A stretch of 64,000 nt of DNA, taken from contig NZ_NQOU01000002.1 in the NCBI RefSeq assembly GCF_003576595.1, positions 124,001 through 188,000 of the forward strand. The letters are read 5' to 3'. The first letter of the stretch is position 1; each line of letters opens with the position of its first letter. Below the pieces are notes generated by a model that saw nothing but the letters and a program-made list of their open reading frames with translations, did not search any database and was not told where the DNA came from. The position numbers were made by a program, and so were the translations under genes. Source of the DNA: Neopusillimonas maritima (GTDB lineage Bacteria > Pseudomonadota > Gammaproteobacteria > Burkholderiales > Burkholderiaceae_B). Below are positions 54,509-63,536 of the stretch, in pieces.

Positions 54509-56062
54509 TTAAGGCGATGGCGGCGTAGAAGCCGCTTGCCCATCTTCACGATCAGCCAAATACCGCAACTTGCGACGCAATTCACGCTCGCGGCGGCGCT
54601 CCTCGCGATAATCCTGTTTCACCCCCCTCCAGAGCGCGACCACCATCAGCACAATAACTAACGTAAACGGAAGCGCAAATACAATCGTGGCCGTTTGTAC
54701 CGCCTGAATGCCGCCGGCCAATAACAAACTAATTGCAATACCCGCCACCAGAACACCCCAAATAATTTTTACACGGGCGTGTGGATTAGGTTCGCCCCCA
54801 GTGCTCATCATGCCTAATACCAGTGTGGCGGAATCGCCCGAGGTCACGAAAAACACCAGTACCAGAACGGTAGCGACAATGGACATTAACGTACCTAACG
54901 GCATGGCATCGAACATCACAAACAACGCCGTGGACACGTCGGCCTTGACCGCATCGGCCAACGGTACGGCATCCCAGATTTGCATGTGCAGCGCCGTACC
55001 GCCGAAAACTGAAAACCACAGAAAACCCGCCAATGTGGGCGCCAAAACCGTACCAAGCACAAATTCACGAATCGTCCGACCCCGCGAAACCCGCGCAATA
55101 AACAAACCAACAAACGGCGACCAGGCTATCCACCAGGCCCAGTAAAAGATGGTCCAGCCACCGATCCAGCTATCGTCCATGAACGGGGTCGTTCGTAAAC
55201 TCATGCGCACAAACTCGCTGGCGTAACTGCCCAGGGTGGTCGTAAAGGTATCGATTAACGAAACGGTTGGCCCAAGCAGAAAAACCGTGACCATTAAAAG
55301 AAAAGCCAGAATCAAATTAATGTTGGACAACCATTTAATGCCGCGTGTCACCCCTGTAACGGCAGAGGTTAAAAACAAAATGGTTGTGACCACAATAATC
55401 AAAACCTGGGACGTTACGCTAATGGGTACGCCCAACACATAGTGCAGCCCACTATTAATTTGCAGCGCCCCAATACCCAGCGAGGCCGCTACCCCAAAAG
55501 CCGTTGCAATAATGGCCAGCACATTCACCGCCAAACCCAAGTGAGGTGCCCACGACCATGGCAAAGAACTGGTGGCCACACTGACCAGCGCTGGTTTATC
55601 GCGGCGGAAACAAAAAAAGGCAATGGCCAATGCCACCACGCTATATACAGCCCAGGGGTGCAGCCCCCAATGGAAAAAGCTGTAACGCATCGCCGCCGAT
55701 GCAGCCGCCGGCGTTTCGGCTATAAACCCAGGAGGCGGCGAGCCATAATGGGAAATGGGTTCCGCCACCCCCCAAAAGACAAGACCGATGCCCATTCCCG
55801 CCGCGAACAACATGGCGAACCAGCTATGAAGAGAAAACTCCGGATCTTCGTCTTCGGCCCCCAGTTTTAAATCGCCGTAACGACTGAACGCCAACAAACC
55901 GGCTACGACCACCAGCCCCAAAACAATCCACAAATAAAGCCAGCCAAACGTAACCGTTATAAAACCAAGAAGCTCGTCGAAAATGCTCCCGAGGGATTGC
56001 GGCGCAATGATCCCCCACATGACGATCAGCAGGATGACGCCGGCCGAAATAATAAGCTGCAT
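54509..56062 (-). CDS. BCCT family transporter (betaine/choline/carnitine)
   Basis: A 517-residue transporter with 12 membrane helices and the BCCT glycine motif GMGIGLVFWGVAEP; GMGIG rather than GMDVG points to Na+-coupled glycine betaine/choline-type uptake. The substrate-binding Trp-rich segment (WTIFYWAWWIAWSPFVGLF split by the gap) is present, and a charged C-terminal tail (REERRRERELRRKLRYL) resembles the osmosensing tail of BetP-like proteins. AGGAGA precedes the ATG. Confidence 0.93.
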   Translation of the reverse strand: MQLIISAGVILLIVMWGIIAPQSLGSIFDELLGFITVTFGWLYLWIVLGLVVVAGLLAFSRYGDLKLGAEDEDPEFSLHSWFAMLFAAGMGIGLVFWGVAEPISHYGSPPPGFIAETPAAASAAMRYSFFHWGLHPWAVYSVVALAIAFFCFRRDKPALVSVATSSLPWSWAPHLGLAVNVLAIIATAFGVAASLGIGALQINSGLHYVLGVPISVTSQVLIIVVTTILFLTSAVTGVTRGIKWLSNINLILAFLLMVTVFLLGPTVSLIDTFTTTLGSYASEFVRMSLRTTPFMDDSWIGGWTIFYWAWWIAWSPFVGLFIARVSRGRTIREFVLGTVLAPTLAGFLWFSVFGGTALHMQIWDAVPLADAVKADVSTALFVMFDAMPLGTLMSIVATVLVLVFFVTSGDSATLVLGMMSTGGEPNPHARVKIIWGVLVAGIAISLLLAGGIQAVQTATIVFALPFTLVIVLMVVALWRGVKQDYREERRRERELRRKLRYLADREDGQAASTPPSP

Positions 56063-56114
56063 GCGTGTTCTCCTTTTGTTATATGCCGGACATTGTAAAC
56101 AGGCCTCACTTGGA

Positions 56115-56143
56115 TTGACGATTTATGACAGATGAATTAAAAT
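56115..56143 (+). promoter_or_regulatory. Promoter of the PepSY-TonB receptor unit
   Basis: TTGACG (56115-56120) and TAAAAT (56138-56143), each one mismatch from consensus, are separated by exactly 17 bases, 59 bases before the PepSY start codon. Confidence 0.68.
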
Positions 56144-56160
56144 AAGAATGGTTCTCAGTT
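56141..56160. promoter_or_regulatory. Fur-box-like operator
   Basis: The 20 bases AATAAGAATGGTTCTCAGTT overlap the -10 hexamer and carry the AGAA-TGG-TTCT core seen in many betaproteobacterial Fur sites. With a siderophore receptor two genes on, iron repression is likely. Confidence 0.6.
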
Positions 56161-56201
56161 GTATTAGTAAACTGAACTCCCCCTTTCAACATAGGTTTTC
56201 C

Positions 56202-57374
56202 ATGACAACTGCCGCGTCGCTTAAAACCTGGTATTGGCTGCATAAGTGGTCCAGCCTCGTCTGTACCATTTTCCTGCTCCTCATCTGCCTGACTGGGCTA
56301 CCGCTGATATTTCATGAGGAAATTGAACATGCTTTCGAAGACGGCAAGCCTCACACCGTCGTTCCCGAAGGCACCCCCCGCGCCGCCATGGATGCCATTC
56401 ACGCCAATGCCAAGGCACTGTACCCCGGCGAAGCACTGCAATATACCTACGTTGATGATCACGAACCCGTAGTCTGGGTCGGCATGGCCGACCCCGCAAC
56501 GGCCTCCGACGCGAAAAGCCATCATTACATGCGTTTCGACGCCCATACCGCGGAACTGCTCTACGACGGGCCCAGCGTATTTGAAGAGCAATTCACATTC
56601 ATGGGCGTCATGTACGCCCTGCACGTCGACTTGTTTGCGGGTCTGCCGGGTCAACTTTTCCTGGGTTTCATGGGGCTGTTGTTTGTACTTGCCACCGTAT
56701 CGGGCGTTGTGCTTTACGGCCGCTTCATGAAGAAACTCGAGTTTGGTTCCGTTCGCGCCGATCGGTCACGCCGAATCAAATGGCTCGATCTGCACAACCT
56801 TTTGGGTATTGTCACCGTCGTCTGGGTGACGGTTGTGGGGGTAACGGGCGTAATCAATGAGCTGGCTACGCCCATGTTCCGCTATTGGCAGTCCACAGAA
56901 GTCGCCGCACTAATAGCGCCCTACCAGAACAAAACGCCCCCGGCGGAATATGTATCAGCCGACGCCGCCATGGCGGCGGCCACCCAGGCTTTGCCCGATA
57001 GCGAAGCAACCAGTTTTAGCCATCCCGGCAATATGTTCGCCACGCCGCATCATTACGTATTCTGGATGAAAGGATCAACACCCCTTACATCCCATTTATT
57101 CACACCCGTATTAGTCGACGCGACAACGGCTGAAGTAACCGCCATTGCTGAACCCCCTTGGTATCTGGTCATGCTGGAGCTATCCCGCCCCTTGCACTTT
57201 GGCGATTACGGCGGGCTACCACTCAAAATCATCTGGACTTTACTCGACCTGATCACCATTGTGGTGCTGGTAAGCGGCTTGTACTTGTGGGTTGCACGAC
57301 GCAAAACCAATGATGCCCGCATCAGACAAATTGCCGATACGCTTACCCCCGCCTATTCAGCAACGAGGTCATGA
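56202..57374 (+). CDS. PepSY-associated transmembrane protein (PiuB-like)
   Basis: A 390-residue protein with four membrane helices (about 17-37, 148-172, 205-228, 350-372) around periplasmic PepSY-type domains; conserved HKW near residue 14 and DLHNLLG near 200 are the usual His-containing helix ends. PepSY_TM proteins beside TonB receptors are proposed to reduce or release iron from siderophores in the periplasm. The start at 56202 is chosen over an open upstream frame that lies inside the Fur-like box. It overlaps the next small gene by 4 bases. Confidence 0.9.
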   Translation: MTTAASLKTWYWLHKWSSLVCTIFLLLICLTGLPLIFHEEIEHAFEDGKPHTVVPEGTPRAAMDAIHANAKALYPGEALQYTYVDDHEPVVWVGMADPATASDAKSHHYMRFDAHTAELLYDGPSVFEEQFTFMGVMYALHVDLFAGLPGQLFLGFMGLLFVLATVSGVVLYGRFMKKLEFGSVRADRSRRIKWLDLHNLLGIVTVVWVTVVGVTGVINELATPMFRYWQSTEVAALIAPYQNKTPPAEYVSADAAMAAATQALPDSEATSFSHPGNMFATPHHYVFWMKGSTPLTSHLFTPVLVDATTAEVTAIAEPPWYLVMLELSRPLHFGDYGGLPLKIIWTLLDLITIVVLVSGLYLWVARRKTNDARIRQIADTLTPAYSATRS

Positions 57375-57604
57375 TGTCATCCCAGCCCCTCTCCTCCACA
57401 CAACCGCGCCCTCGTGTCCATGTCTGGCGCACCCCTGTTTTGTTGGGAATTCTTACCTGTTTCGGCCTGCTTTCCGCACTATTGGGAAGCGGCATCTGGA
57501 ATGTGTTTAGCTGGATCGCAATGGCGATACCTCTGCTGGTTGGCGCAGGTTTCTGGATTTTCCCCAGAAACAAAACCCGAACCATCCAGCACCGACGCCA
57601 ATAA
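57371..57604 (+). CDS. Small two-helix membrane protein of unknown function
   Basis: A 77-residue protein with a polar N terminus, two membrane helices (about 22-41 and 46-64) and a basic tail (RNKTRTIQHRRQ). I do not recognise a named family. The ATGA overlap with the PepSY gene and the 55-base gap to the TonB receptor, which has its own good ribosome binding site, argue that it is real. Small membrane proteins in this position are common in siderophore receptor operons. Confidence 0.72.
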   Translation: MMSSQPLSSTQPRPRVHVWRTPVLLGILTCFGLLSALLGSGIWNVFSWIAMAIPLLVGAGFWIFPRNKTRTIQHRRQ

Positions 57605-57659
57605 AACTGCATCCGGGCTCGCTCACAAAAACAGTCACATACAACTCAGGGAGTTTTCC

Positions 57660-59810
57660 ATGTCCTCTTCGCACTACTGCGCAGATAAGGCCTCTGTGTG
57701 CCGCCTTTCCGCCTTTACACTCGCGCTGCTCAGCCTCGGCTCAACCGCCTGGGCCCAAACAACCAACAACGCCGTCACCCAAACACGTACGCTGACACCC
57801 ATTGTTGTTCAAGGCCAGGATGCTCAATCACCCTTGGGCCCGGTCGACGGCTATATTGCCACCCGTTCAATCAGCGCAACCAAAACAGACACACCTCTTA
57901 TTGAAACGCCGCAATCGGTCACCGTTGTCACACAAGAGCAAATTGAAGACACGGGTGCACAAAGCCTTCAAGACGCGCTGAACTATGCGGCCGGGGTACG
58001 CACCGAAGCATACGGCGTCGACTCACGCTCCGACAATTTCCGTATTCGCGGCGCCTCGCCCTCCATTTATCTGGACGGCCTGCGCACCAACTATAACTAC
58101 TACACCAGTACAACCCGCACAGAACCCTACACGCTCGAACGCGTCGAGGTCTTGCGGGGCCCGTCATCCATGCTGTATGGCCAGGGCAGCACAGCCGGCG
58201 TCATTAATATGGTTAGCAAACGGCCACAGGAAGAGGCACATCACGAAATTGGCATTTCCTATGGTTCGCATAACCGCCGTCAAATACAGGCAGACCTAAC
58301 CGGTGCAATCGATGAAGACGGAAAGTGGCTGTATCGTCTGGTTGCACTCAAGCGCAAGTCCAACACGCAAGTCGATTACGTGCGGGACGACCGTTGGGTA
58401 CTGGCACCGTCATTAACCTGGCGGCCCAGCGCCTCAACCTCGCTCACCCTGCTGGCGCTATTACAGGAAGATAAATCAGGCTCAACCTCCCAGTTCTTCC
58501 CTTGGGAAGGGGTGGCTACCTACAATCCAAACGGCCAACTACCCACCAACCGCTTCATTGGTGACCCCGACTGGGATCGCTATAACTCGAAGCGCCGTGC
58601 CATTGGCTGGGAGTTCGAACACAAGTTCAACGATAACTGGACTGTTCGTCAAAACACCCGCTTCTCGAAGAATGAAGTGGATTACCGCTCGCTCTATGGC
58701 GACAGCTTCACACTGCCCGGCGGCTGGGCCGGCGACCCGATCAACAAACGCATGCTGGGGCGCATTGCCTATGGCTCCATCAAGAATGTGTTCATGGCCT
58801 CGGCCGACCAGCACCTGGAAGGCAAGTTTGACACCGGCGCGCTGAAACACCACGTTTTACTAGGCTTTGACGCCACCTACGGTCGTGAAGAAGAGCGCTC
58901 AGCTTATGATGCGCCGAACTACAACGGTGGCACCGTACCGCTGATCGACGCCTATAATCCGGTTTATCCCGCCTACACCCCACCCTCGTTCTCTGAGCTT
59001 CCCACCATTCGCCAACGCGATATCGGTTTCTACGTGCAAGATCAGATGCGCTATCAGAACTGGATTTTCGTAGCGGGCCTGCGTTACGACCGCTCCACTA
59101 ACGCGCCCGATGGCGGGCAGGATCAAACATCCACCGCGTGGACCAATCGCTTCGGCATCATGTACGCCTTCGAAAATGGCGTTTCGCCCTATGTCAGTTA
59201 CAGCGAATCATTCACTCCGGTGTTAGGCCGCACCTCGGCCGGCTCTCCCTATGTACCGTTGCGTGGCAAACAAATTGAAGCCGGCTTGAAATACGAGTCG
59301 TTCGACGGCAACATTCTTGTCAACACGGCGGTCTACAACCTGAAAGAAGAAAATCGCCTGGTCAGTGACCCGGCCAACCCGACTCAAAACATTCAAGCCG
59401 GCAAAACAACCAACCGTGGTTTTGAAATTGAAGTGAAAGCGAAAGTGACCCGCAAGCTTAATGTGCTGGCCAACTACAACTACACCGATGTCGACGAACA
59501 ACTGGAAGCATTGCCGCGCCATCAGGCGGCCTTGTGGGGCAAATACCAAATTACCGGTGAAGAGCAAAATGGGCTTTCCGCCGGTGCCGGGGTACGTTGG
59601 TTCGGCGCCTTCACCGACGGCAACGCACCCCGCACGCCCAGCGTAACCCTGGTCGATGCCATGATCGCCTACGAAACACCCGATTGGCGCCTGGCACTGA
59701 ATGCCAACAATATTTTCGACAAGGTTTACGTCAGTACATGCCTGTCGCGCGGTGACTGCTGGTATGGCGCGCGCCGCAGTATTGTTGCCTCAGCCACCTA
59801 TAAGTTTTAA
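57660..59810 (+). CDS. TonB-dependent siderophore receptor
   Basis: A 716-residue outer membrane receptor: signal peptide ending at AWAQT (about residue 33), a TonB-box-like segment TPIVVQG, plug domain (IETPQSVTVVTQEQIEDTGA, FRIRGASPSIYLDGLR, VEVLRGPSSMLYGQG in short blocks) and a 22-strand barrel ending in YKF. The pattern is that of ferric-hydroxamate/coprogen-type receptors (FhuE/FpvA-like) without a signalling STN domain. The start at 57660 has AGGGAG upstream; the frame is open further but that part is not receptor-like. A terminator follows. Confidence 0.93.
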   Translation: MSSSHYCADKASVCRLSAFTLALLSLGSTAWAQTTNNAVTQTRTLTPIVVQGQDAQSPLGPVDGYIATRSISATKTDTPLIETPQSVTVVTQEQIEDTGAQSLQDALNYAAGVRTEAYGVDSRSDNFRIRGASPSIYLDGLRTNYNYYTSTTRTEPYTLERVEVLRGPSSMLYGQGSTAGVINMVSKRPQEEAHHEIGISYGSHNRRQIQADLTGAIDEDGKWLYRLVALKRKSNTQVDYVRDDRWVLAPSLTWRPSASTSLTLLALLQEDKSGSTSQFFPWEGVATYNPNGQLPTNRFIGDPDWDRYNSKRRAIGWEFEHKFNDNWTVRQNTRFSKNEVDYRSLYGDSFTLPGGWAGDPINKRMLGRIAYGSIKNVFMASADQHLEGKFDTGALKHHVLLGFDATYGREEERSAYDAPNYNGGTVPLIDAYNPVYPAYTPPSFSELPTIRQRDIGFYVQDQMRYQNWIFVAGLRYDRSTNAPDGGQDQTSTAWTNRFGIMYAFENGVSPYVSYSESFTPVLGRTSAGSPYVPLRGKQIEAGLKYESFDGNILVNTAVYNLKEENRLVSDPANPTQNIQAGKTTNRGFEIEVKAKVTRKLNVLANYNYTDVDEQLEALPRHQAALWGKYQITGEEQNGLSAGAGVRWFGAFTDGNAPRTPSVTLVDAMIAYETPDWRLALNANNIFDKVYVSTCLSRGDCWYGARRSIVASATYKF

Positions 59811-59827
59811 GCTGACCTTTCGCCGAT

Positions 59828-59851
59828 GGGTGGGAAGCTGCCTTCCCACCC
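59828..59851. repeat. Perfect 10-bp hairpin after the TonB receptor gene
   Basis: GGGTGGGAAG (59828-59837), loop CTGC, CTTCCCACCC (59842-59851). There is no T-run directly after it; it is followed by a second hairpin with one. Confidence 0.75.
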
Positions 59852-59857
59852 TTGCAG

Positions 59858-59878
59858 CGCCGCCTTCAGCGGCGTTTT
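59858..59878 (+). terminator. Rho-independent terminator of the TonB receptor unit
   Basis: CGCCGC (59858-59863), loop CTTCA, GCGGCG (59869-59874), then TTTT. With the hairpin just before, it forms a tandem structure that should end most rightward transcripts 48-68 bases after the receptor stop. Confidence 0.72.
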
Positions 59879-59902
59879 GTATTTCAACATATCGGGTTTG
59901 TT

Positions 59903-60592
59903 ATGCGCACACGTTTCCATTCCTGGCTATTTGGTTTAATACTCGCAATGAGCAGCTTGTTTCCCACCTACGCTATCGCCAACGCATTACCTGCCGGTTT
60001 CACTTATCTGGAAGTAGCCATTCCAGAGATCAAGATCAACTTGATGTACACCGGCAGCGATAACTTTCTGGGGCGCCCGGTTAACGGATATGAGGACGCG
60101 CGCGCCGTCCTCACCAAATCGGCTGCACAAGCGTTAAAGCAAGCACAAGATAGCCTGAAACCTTTTGGGCTCGGTTTATTGGTTTACGATGCCTATCGCC
60201 CCCAACGCGCAGTCGACGATTTCATTGCCTGGTCTCGCACCGATGACAATAAAATGCGCGAAAATTATTACCCCGATGTTTCCAAGCCCGACCTATTCAA
60301 AGAAGGCTATATTGCCGCTAAATCAGGACACAGCCGCGGCAGCACGGTCGACCTGACCCTATGCGACCTGAACACCGGAACGCCACTGGACATGGGCACA
60401 CGCATAGACTTTCTTGGCAAGGAATCCTGGCCCGACTATGCCGGCATAACAGCCCAACAACGCGCGAACCGGTTGTTGTTAAGAAGAATCATGATGGAGC
60501 ACGGTTTCATGCCGCTGCAACAGGAGTGGTGGCATTTCACCCTGGAAAACGAACCTTTCCCAGAAACTTATTTTGATTTTGTGGCCCGATAA
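59903..60592 (+). CDS. Periplasmic D-Ala-D-Ala dipeptidase (VanX/DdpX family, M15D)
   Basis: A 229-residue zinc peptidase with a signal peptide (about 1-27, cut near AIANA). Active-site landmarks of VanX are present: the Arg in YDAYRP, zinc ligands in SGHSRGSTVDL (His and Asp), and the catalytic Glu and zinc His in EWWHF. DdpX-type enzymes cleave D-Ala-D-Ala released from peptidoglycan, for recycling. The ATG at 59903 is preferred because it begins directly with the signal peptide. The terminator before it suggests an independent promoter. Confidence 0.9.
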   Translation: MRTRFHSWLFGLILAMSSLFPTYAIANALPAGFTYLEVAIPEIKINLMYTGSDNFLGRPVNGYEDARAVLTKSAAQALKQAQDSLKPFGLGLLVYDAYRPQRAVDDFIAWSRTDDNKMRENYYPDVSKPDLFKEGYIAAKSGHSRGSTVDLTLCDLNTGTPLDMGTRIDFLGKESWPDYAGITAQQRANRLLLRRIMMEHGFMPLQQEWWHFTLENEPFPETYFDFVAR

Positions 60593-60604
60593 GAACCAAC
60601 GTAC

Positions 60605-61981
60605 TCAAGCCATACACACCCGATTACGGCCGGCTTCTTTAGCCTCATACAAAGCGTTATCGGCTTCGCGCAGCAGATAGCTGTAATCGGGATGGCCCGA
60701 ATACACTGCACACCCGATACTCACGGTTAACTTCAACGCATCAGTTTGAGGCAACTCAAACTGATGCGTCTCTACGGCTACGCGAAGGGCCTCACTGAGC
60801 TCCAACGCCTGGTGCCGCCCCACATCAACCAAAAGCACCAGAAACTCTTCACCCCCCATTCTGAACAGAAAGTCTCCGCCGCGACATTGTTTCTGCAAAA
60901 GGGCGGCCACCTGCTGCACAACCACATCACCCGCTTCATGACCATAACGGTCATTAATACGTTTAAAGTAGTCAATATCAACCGACACAACAGCAAATTC
61001 CCGCCCTTGATTGCGACACAGGTCGATCTCGCGAGACAACACCGTTGGCAGAAATTTTCGGTTTAACAAATGAGTGAGAACATCTTTACCCGACTCAAGC
61101 TCCAGGCTCTTTTCAAACAAGCTTGACAGCTGCAGCAACAAATTCTGTGCATGTGTTTTAAGCACACGCAATTGCTCAGCCCGCAACGACAGATCATGTG
61201 CGCTACGTTCAATGCGCTGCAAACAAACAGTATCAACCTCTTCAATAACCTGCTCTATTACTGCACACTCGGTCACGCCCTGAAAGGCGTGCGACCCTTT
61301 GTGCCTGAACCACAGGCCAAACTCCGATTCCCGAATTCGCGGCAAGCGGGTGTCGGTTAGGCCGCCCAACGCCGCCTGAAACATCGCCTCACTTTCCCAG
61401 TTCAATAGCGCGGCCTTTTGTTTCTCTTTCTCGGTCGACAAATTTTCAGTAATTGAAAACAAACGATATGCTTCGCAGGACTTGGCCTGACGTTCAACAT
61501 TCAAGGTATACGCTTCGCTCATCACCTCCATGGCCAGATCAACACGGGAACAAAACAACCGTATCGAAAAATGTCGCTGTTGTTGCGCGATATCGACGGC
61601 GTTATCCACCAACGCAGCGTAGCGACTTTTAAGGCAACGCGCGCCTTTCAACACAACCGATACCGGAATATCGAGACGCGCATGAATCGCGCCAATCTTA
61701 CGTTGATGTGTGTATAAAGCATGAATTTCGGCAGGCGTTTTGGCTGCATTCAAATCAATCAGCCATTGCATCATTGAGCGATGCAAACGTTGTTTGACTT
61801 TATCGTGAGTCAGAAACTGGCCCGCCTCAACATCATCGAGCATAGTTTGATAAAAGTGATCGGCCAATAATGACGCGTGGTGCGCCACCTGTTCAGCCGT
61901 CACGTACTCAACGACAGGCTCAACCCCTTCATGAAGCGCCTCCCATTCGCGCTCGAAACGATTGTCAACCAGGCCATCCAT
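60605..61981 (-). CDS. Globin-coupled diguanylate cyclase (DosC/YddV-like)
   Basis: A 458-residue protein close to E. coli DosC in length. Residues 1-155 are a haem globin sensor: likely proximal His at about 100 in IGAIHARLDIP, and Tyr44 and Leu66 at the places of the distal Tyr43 and Leu65 of DosC. A helical linker follows, then a GGDEF domain with RMGGEEF and an upstream inhibitory-site RGGD. It should make c-di-GMP under control of O2. It lies 48 bases downstream of gadB on the same strand. Confidence 0.92.
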   Translation of the reverse strand: MDGLVDNRFEREWEALHEGVEPVVEYVTAEQVAHHASLLADHFYQTMLDDVEAGQFLTHDKVKQRLHRSMMQWLIDLNAAKTPAEIHALYTHQRKIGAIHARLDIPVSVVLKGARCLKSRYAALVDNAVDIAQQQRHFSIRLFCSRVDLAMEVMSEAYTLNVERQAKSCEAYRLFSITENLSTEKEKQKAALLNWESEAMFQAALGGLTDTRLPRIRESEFGLWFRHKGSHAFQGVTECAVIEQVIEEVDTVCLQRIERSAHDLSLRAEQLRVLKTHAQNLLLQLSSLFEKSLELESGKDVLTHLLNRKFLPTVLSREIDLCRNQGREFAVVSVDIDYFKRINDRYGHEAGDVVVQQVAALLQKQCRGGDFLFRMGGEEFLVLLVDVGRHQALELSEALRVAVETHQFELPQTDALKLTVSIGCAVYSGHPDYSYLLREADNALYEAKEAGRNRVCMA

Positions 61982-62029
61982 ATGCTCAAAAACTCACTCG
62001 AAGAACCACCAAATTTTCAGACGCTAAGT

Positions 62030-63430
62030 TTAATGATGAAAGCCGCCCGCCTCACCCGCACTCATCGGTACGTCAACTGGGTGCTTCTCGAAATACTCAA
62101 GACTGCGTTTCATATCATCGACCAAAAGACTAACCAAATCACGGCTGACCCCGTGCCGCACCAGCACCCGCTGTATCACCAAATCGGTTCTGTTCGCCGG
62201 CATGGAATACGCCGGCACCTGCCAGCCGCGACTGCGCAGCCGATCGGCGAAGTCGTACAAGGTATAACCACGCGACTGCGCATCGTCTTTCAGTGTCCAG
62301 CACACAGCCGGCAAGCCGCGCTTCATGTCGCCGTCGAACAGCACTTTGAAAGGCCCCAGCTTGTCGATTTCCTGCGCCAGATACTGCGCGGCTTCATAAC
62401 ACGCCGTTTGAATCTTGCGGTATCCCTCGACACCAAGACGCAAGAAGTTGTAATACTGCGCCACGATTTGCCCGCCGGGGCGTGAAAAATTCAGCGCAAA
62501 AGTAGGCATATTGCCGCCCAGGTAGTTAACGTCGAAAATCAACTCCCGAGGTAAGCTTTCTGCATCACGCCATACGATCCAGCCCACTCCCAGTGGCGAC
62601 AGACCGAACTTATGGCCCGAAGCATTAATGGAGTGCACGCGGGGCAAACGGAAATCCCATTTCAGCTCGGGCGCGCAAAAAGGCGCCAGAAAACCACCGC
62701 TGGCCCCATCAACGTGCATGGGAATATCGAGCCCGGTTTGCGCCTGCAATTGATCCAGCGCCTGGCTAATGGCTTCAACCGGCTCGTAATCGCAGGTAAA
62801 TGTGACGCCCAGCGTAGGCACGACCCCAATCGTGTTTTCATCAACGCGCTTTATCACCTCTTCCGGAGACAAAATCAAACGGTCTCCCTCCAACGGCACT
62901 TCCCGAAGCTCAACATCGAAATAACGTGCAAACTTATGCCAGCATATTTGCACTGGACCACAAATAAGGTTCGGCTTGTCGGTTGGCTTTCCTTGCGCCT
63001 GCATTTTCTTGCGCCATTGCCATTTCAACGCGAGCCCTCCCAGCATTGCCGCTTCAGACGAACCGGTTGTGGAGCAACCCAACGTATTCTCCGCCGCAGG
63101 GGAATGCCATAAATCAGCCAGCATGTGCACACAGCGGGCCTCTATTTCGGCCGTTTGCGGGTACTCATCCTTGTCGATCATGTTTTTATCGATGCATTCG
63201 TCCATAAGACGATGCACCTCGTCTTCAACCCAGGTTTGGCAGAATGTCGCCAGGTTCTGGCGTGAATTCCCGTCGAGCATCAGTTCATCGTGAACCACTT
63301 GATACACATGCCGGGGATCCTGCTCTATTTTCGGGAAACGATACTTGGGCATACTCACCGACAAGTCGGTTGAAGCATAAACATCGTCGAGCAAACGGTC
63401 GCGAATTTTGTTCCGGGGATGAAGAGGCAT
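62030..63430 (-). CDS. gadB: Glutamate decarboxylase
   Basis: A 466-residue PLP enzyme of group II decarboxylases, the length of E. coli GadA/GadB (466). The PLP Lys is in [15 protein letters not shown], with [13 protein letters not shown] upstream for the cofactor Asp. It converts glutamate to GABA, consuming a proton, in acid resistance. No gadC antiporter is beside it. The N terminus (SMPKYRFP region) and C terminus match the E. coli enzyme, including a His-ending tail (GGFHH) analogous to the pH-sensing tail. Confidence 0.95.
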   Translation of the reverse strand: MPLHPRNKIRDRLLDDVYASTDLSVSMPKYRFPKIEQDPRHVYQVVHDELMLDGNSRQNLATFCQTWVEDEVHRLMDECIDKNMIDKDEYPQTAEIEARCVHMLADLWHSPAAENTLGCSTTGSSEAAMLGGLALKWQWRKKMQAQGKPTDKPNLICGPVQICWHKFARYFDVELREVPLEGDRLILSPEEVIKRVDENTIGVVPTLGVTFTCDYEPVEAISQALDQLQAQTGLDIPMHVDGASGGFLAPFCAPELKWDFRLPRVHSINASGHKFGLSPLGVGWIVWRDAESLPRELIFDVNYLGGNMPTFALNFSRPGGQIVAQYYNFLRLGVEGYRKIQTACYEAAQYLAQEIDKLGPFKVLFDGDMKRGLPAVCWTLKDDAQSRGYTLYDFADRLRSRGWQVPAYSMPANRTDLVIQRVLVRHGVSRDLVSLLVDDMKRSLEYFEKHPVDVPMSAGEAGGFHH

Positions 63431-63536
63431 GGCTTAACCTGAATTATGTTGTACGGGGAAAGGATCAGTGTCAAAATCAAACACGGGGATAACCACATGT
63501 TAACGGAAAGCGCTCCCTTTCTACAGCAAGGATTCC

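Noticed and set aside
57414-57659. N-terminal extension of the TonB receptor
   Set aside because: The added part overlaps the small membrane protein gene and precedes a clear signal peptide that has its own ribosome binding site.
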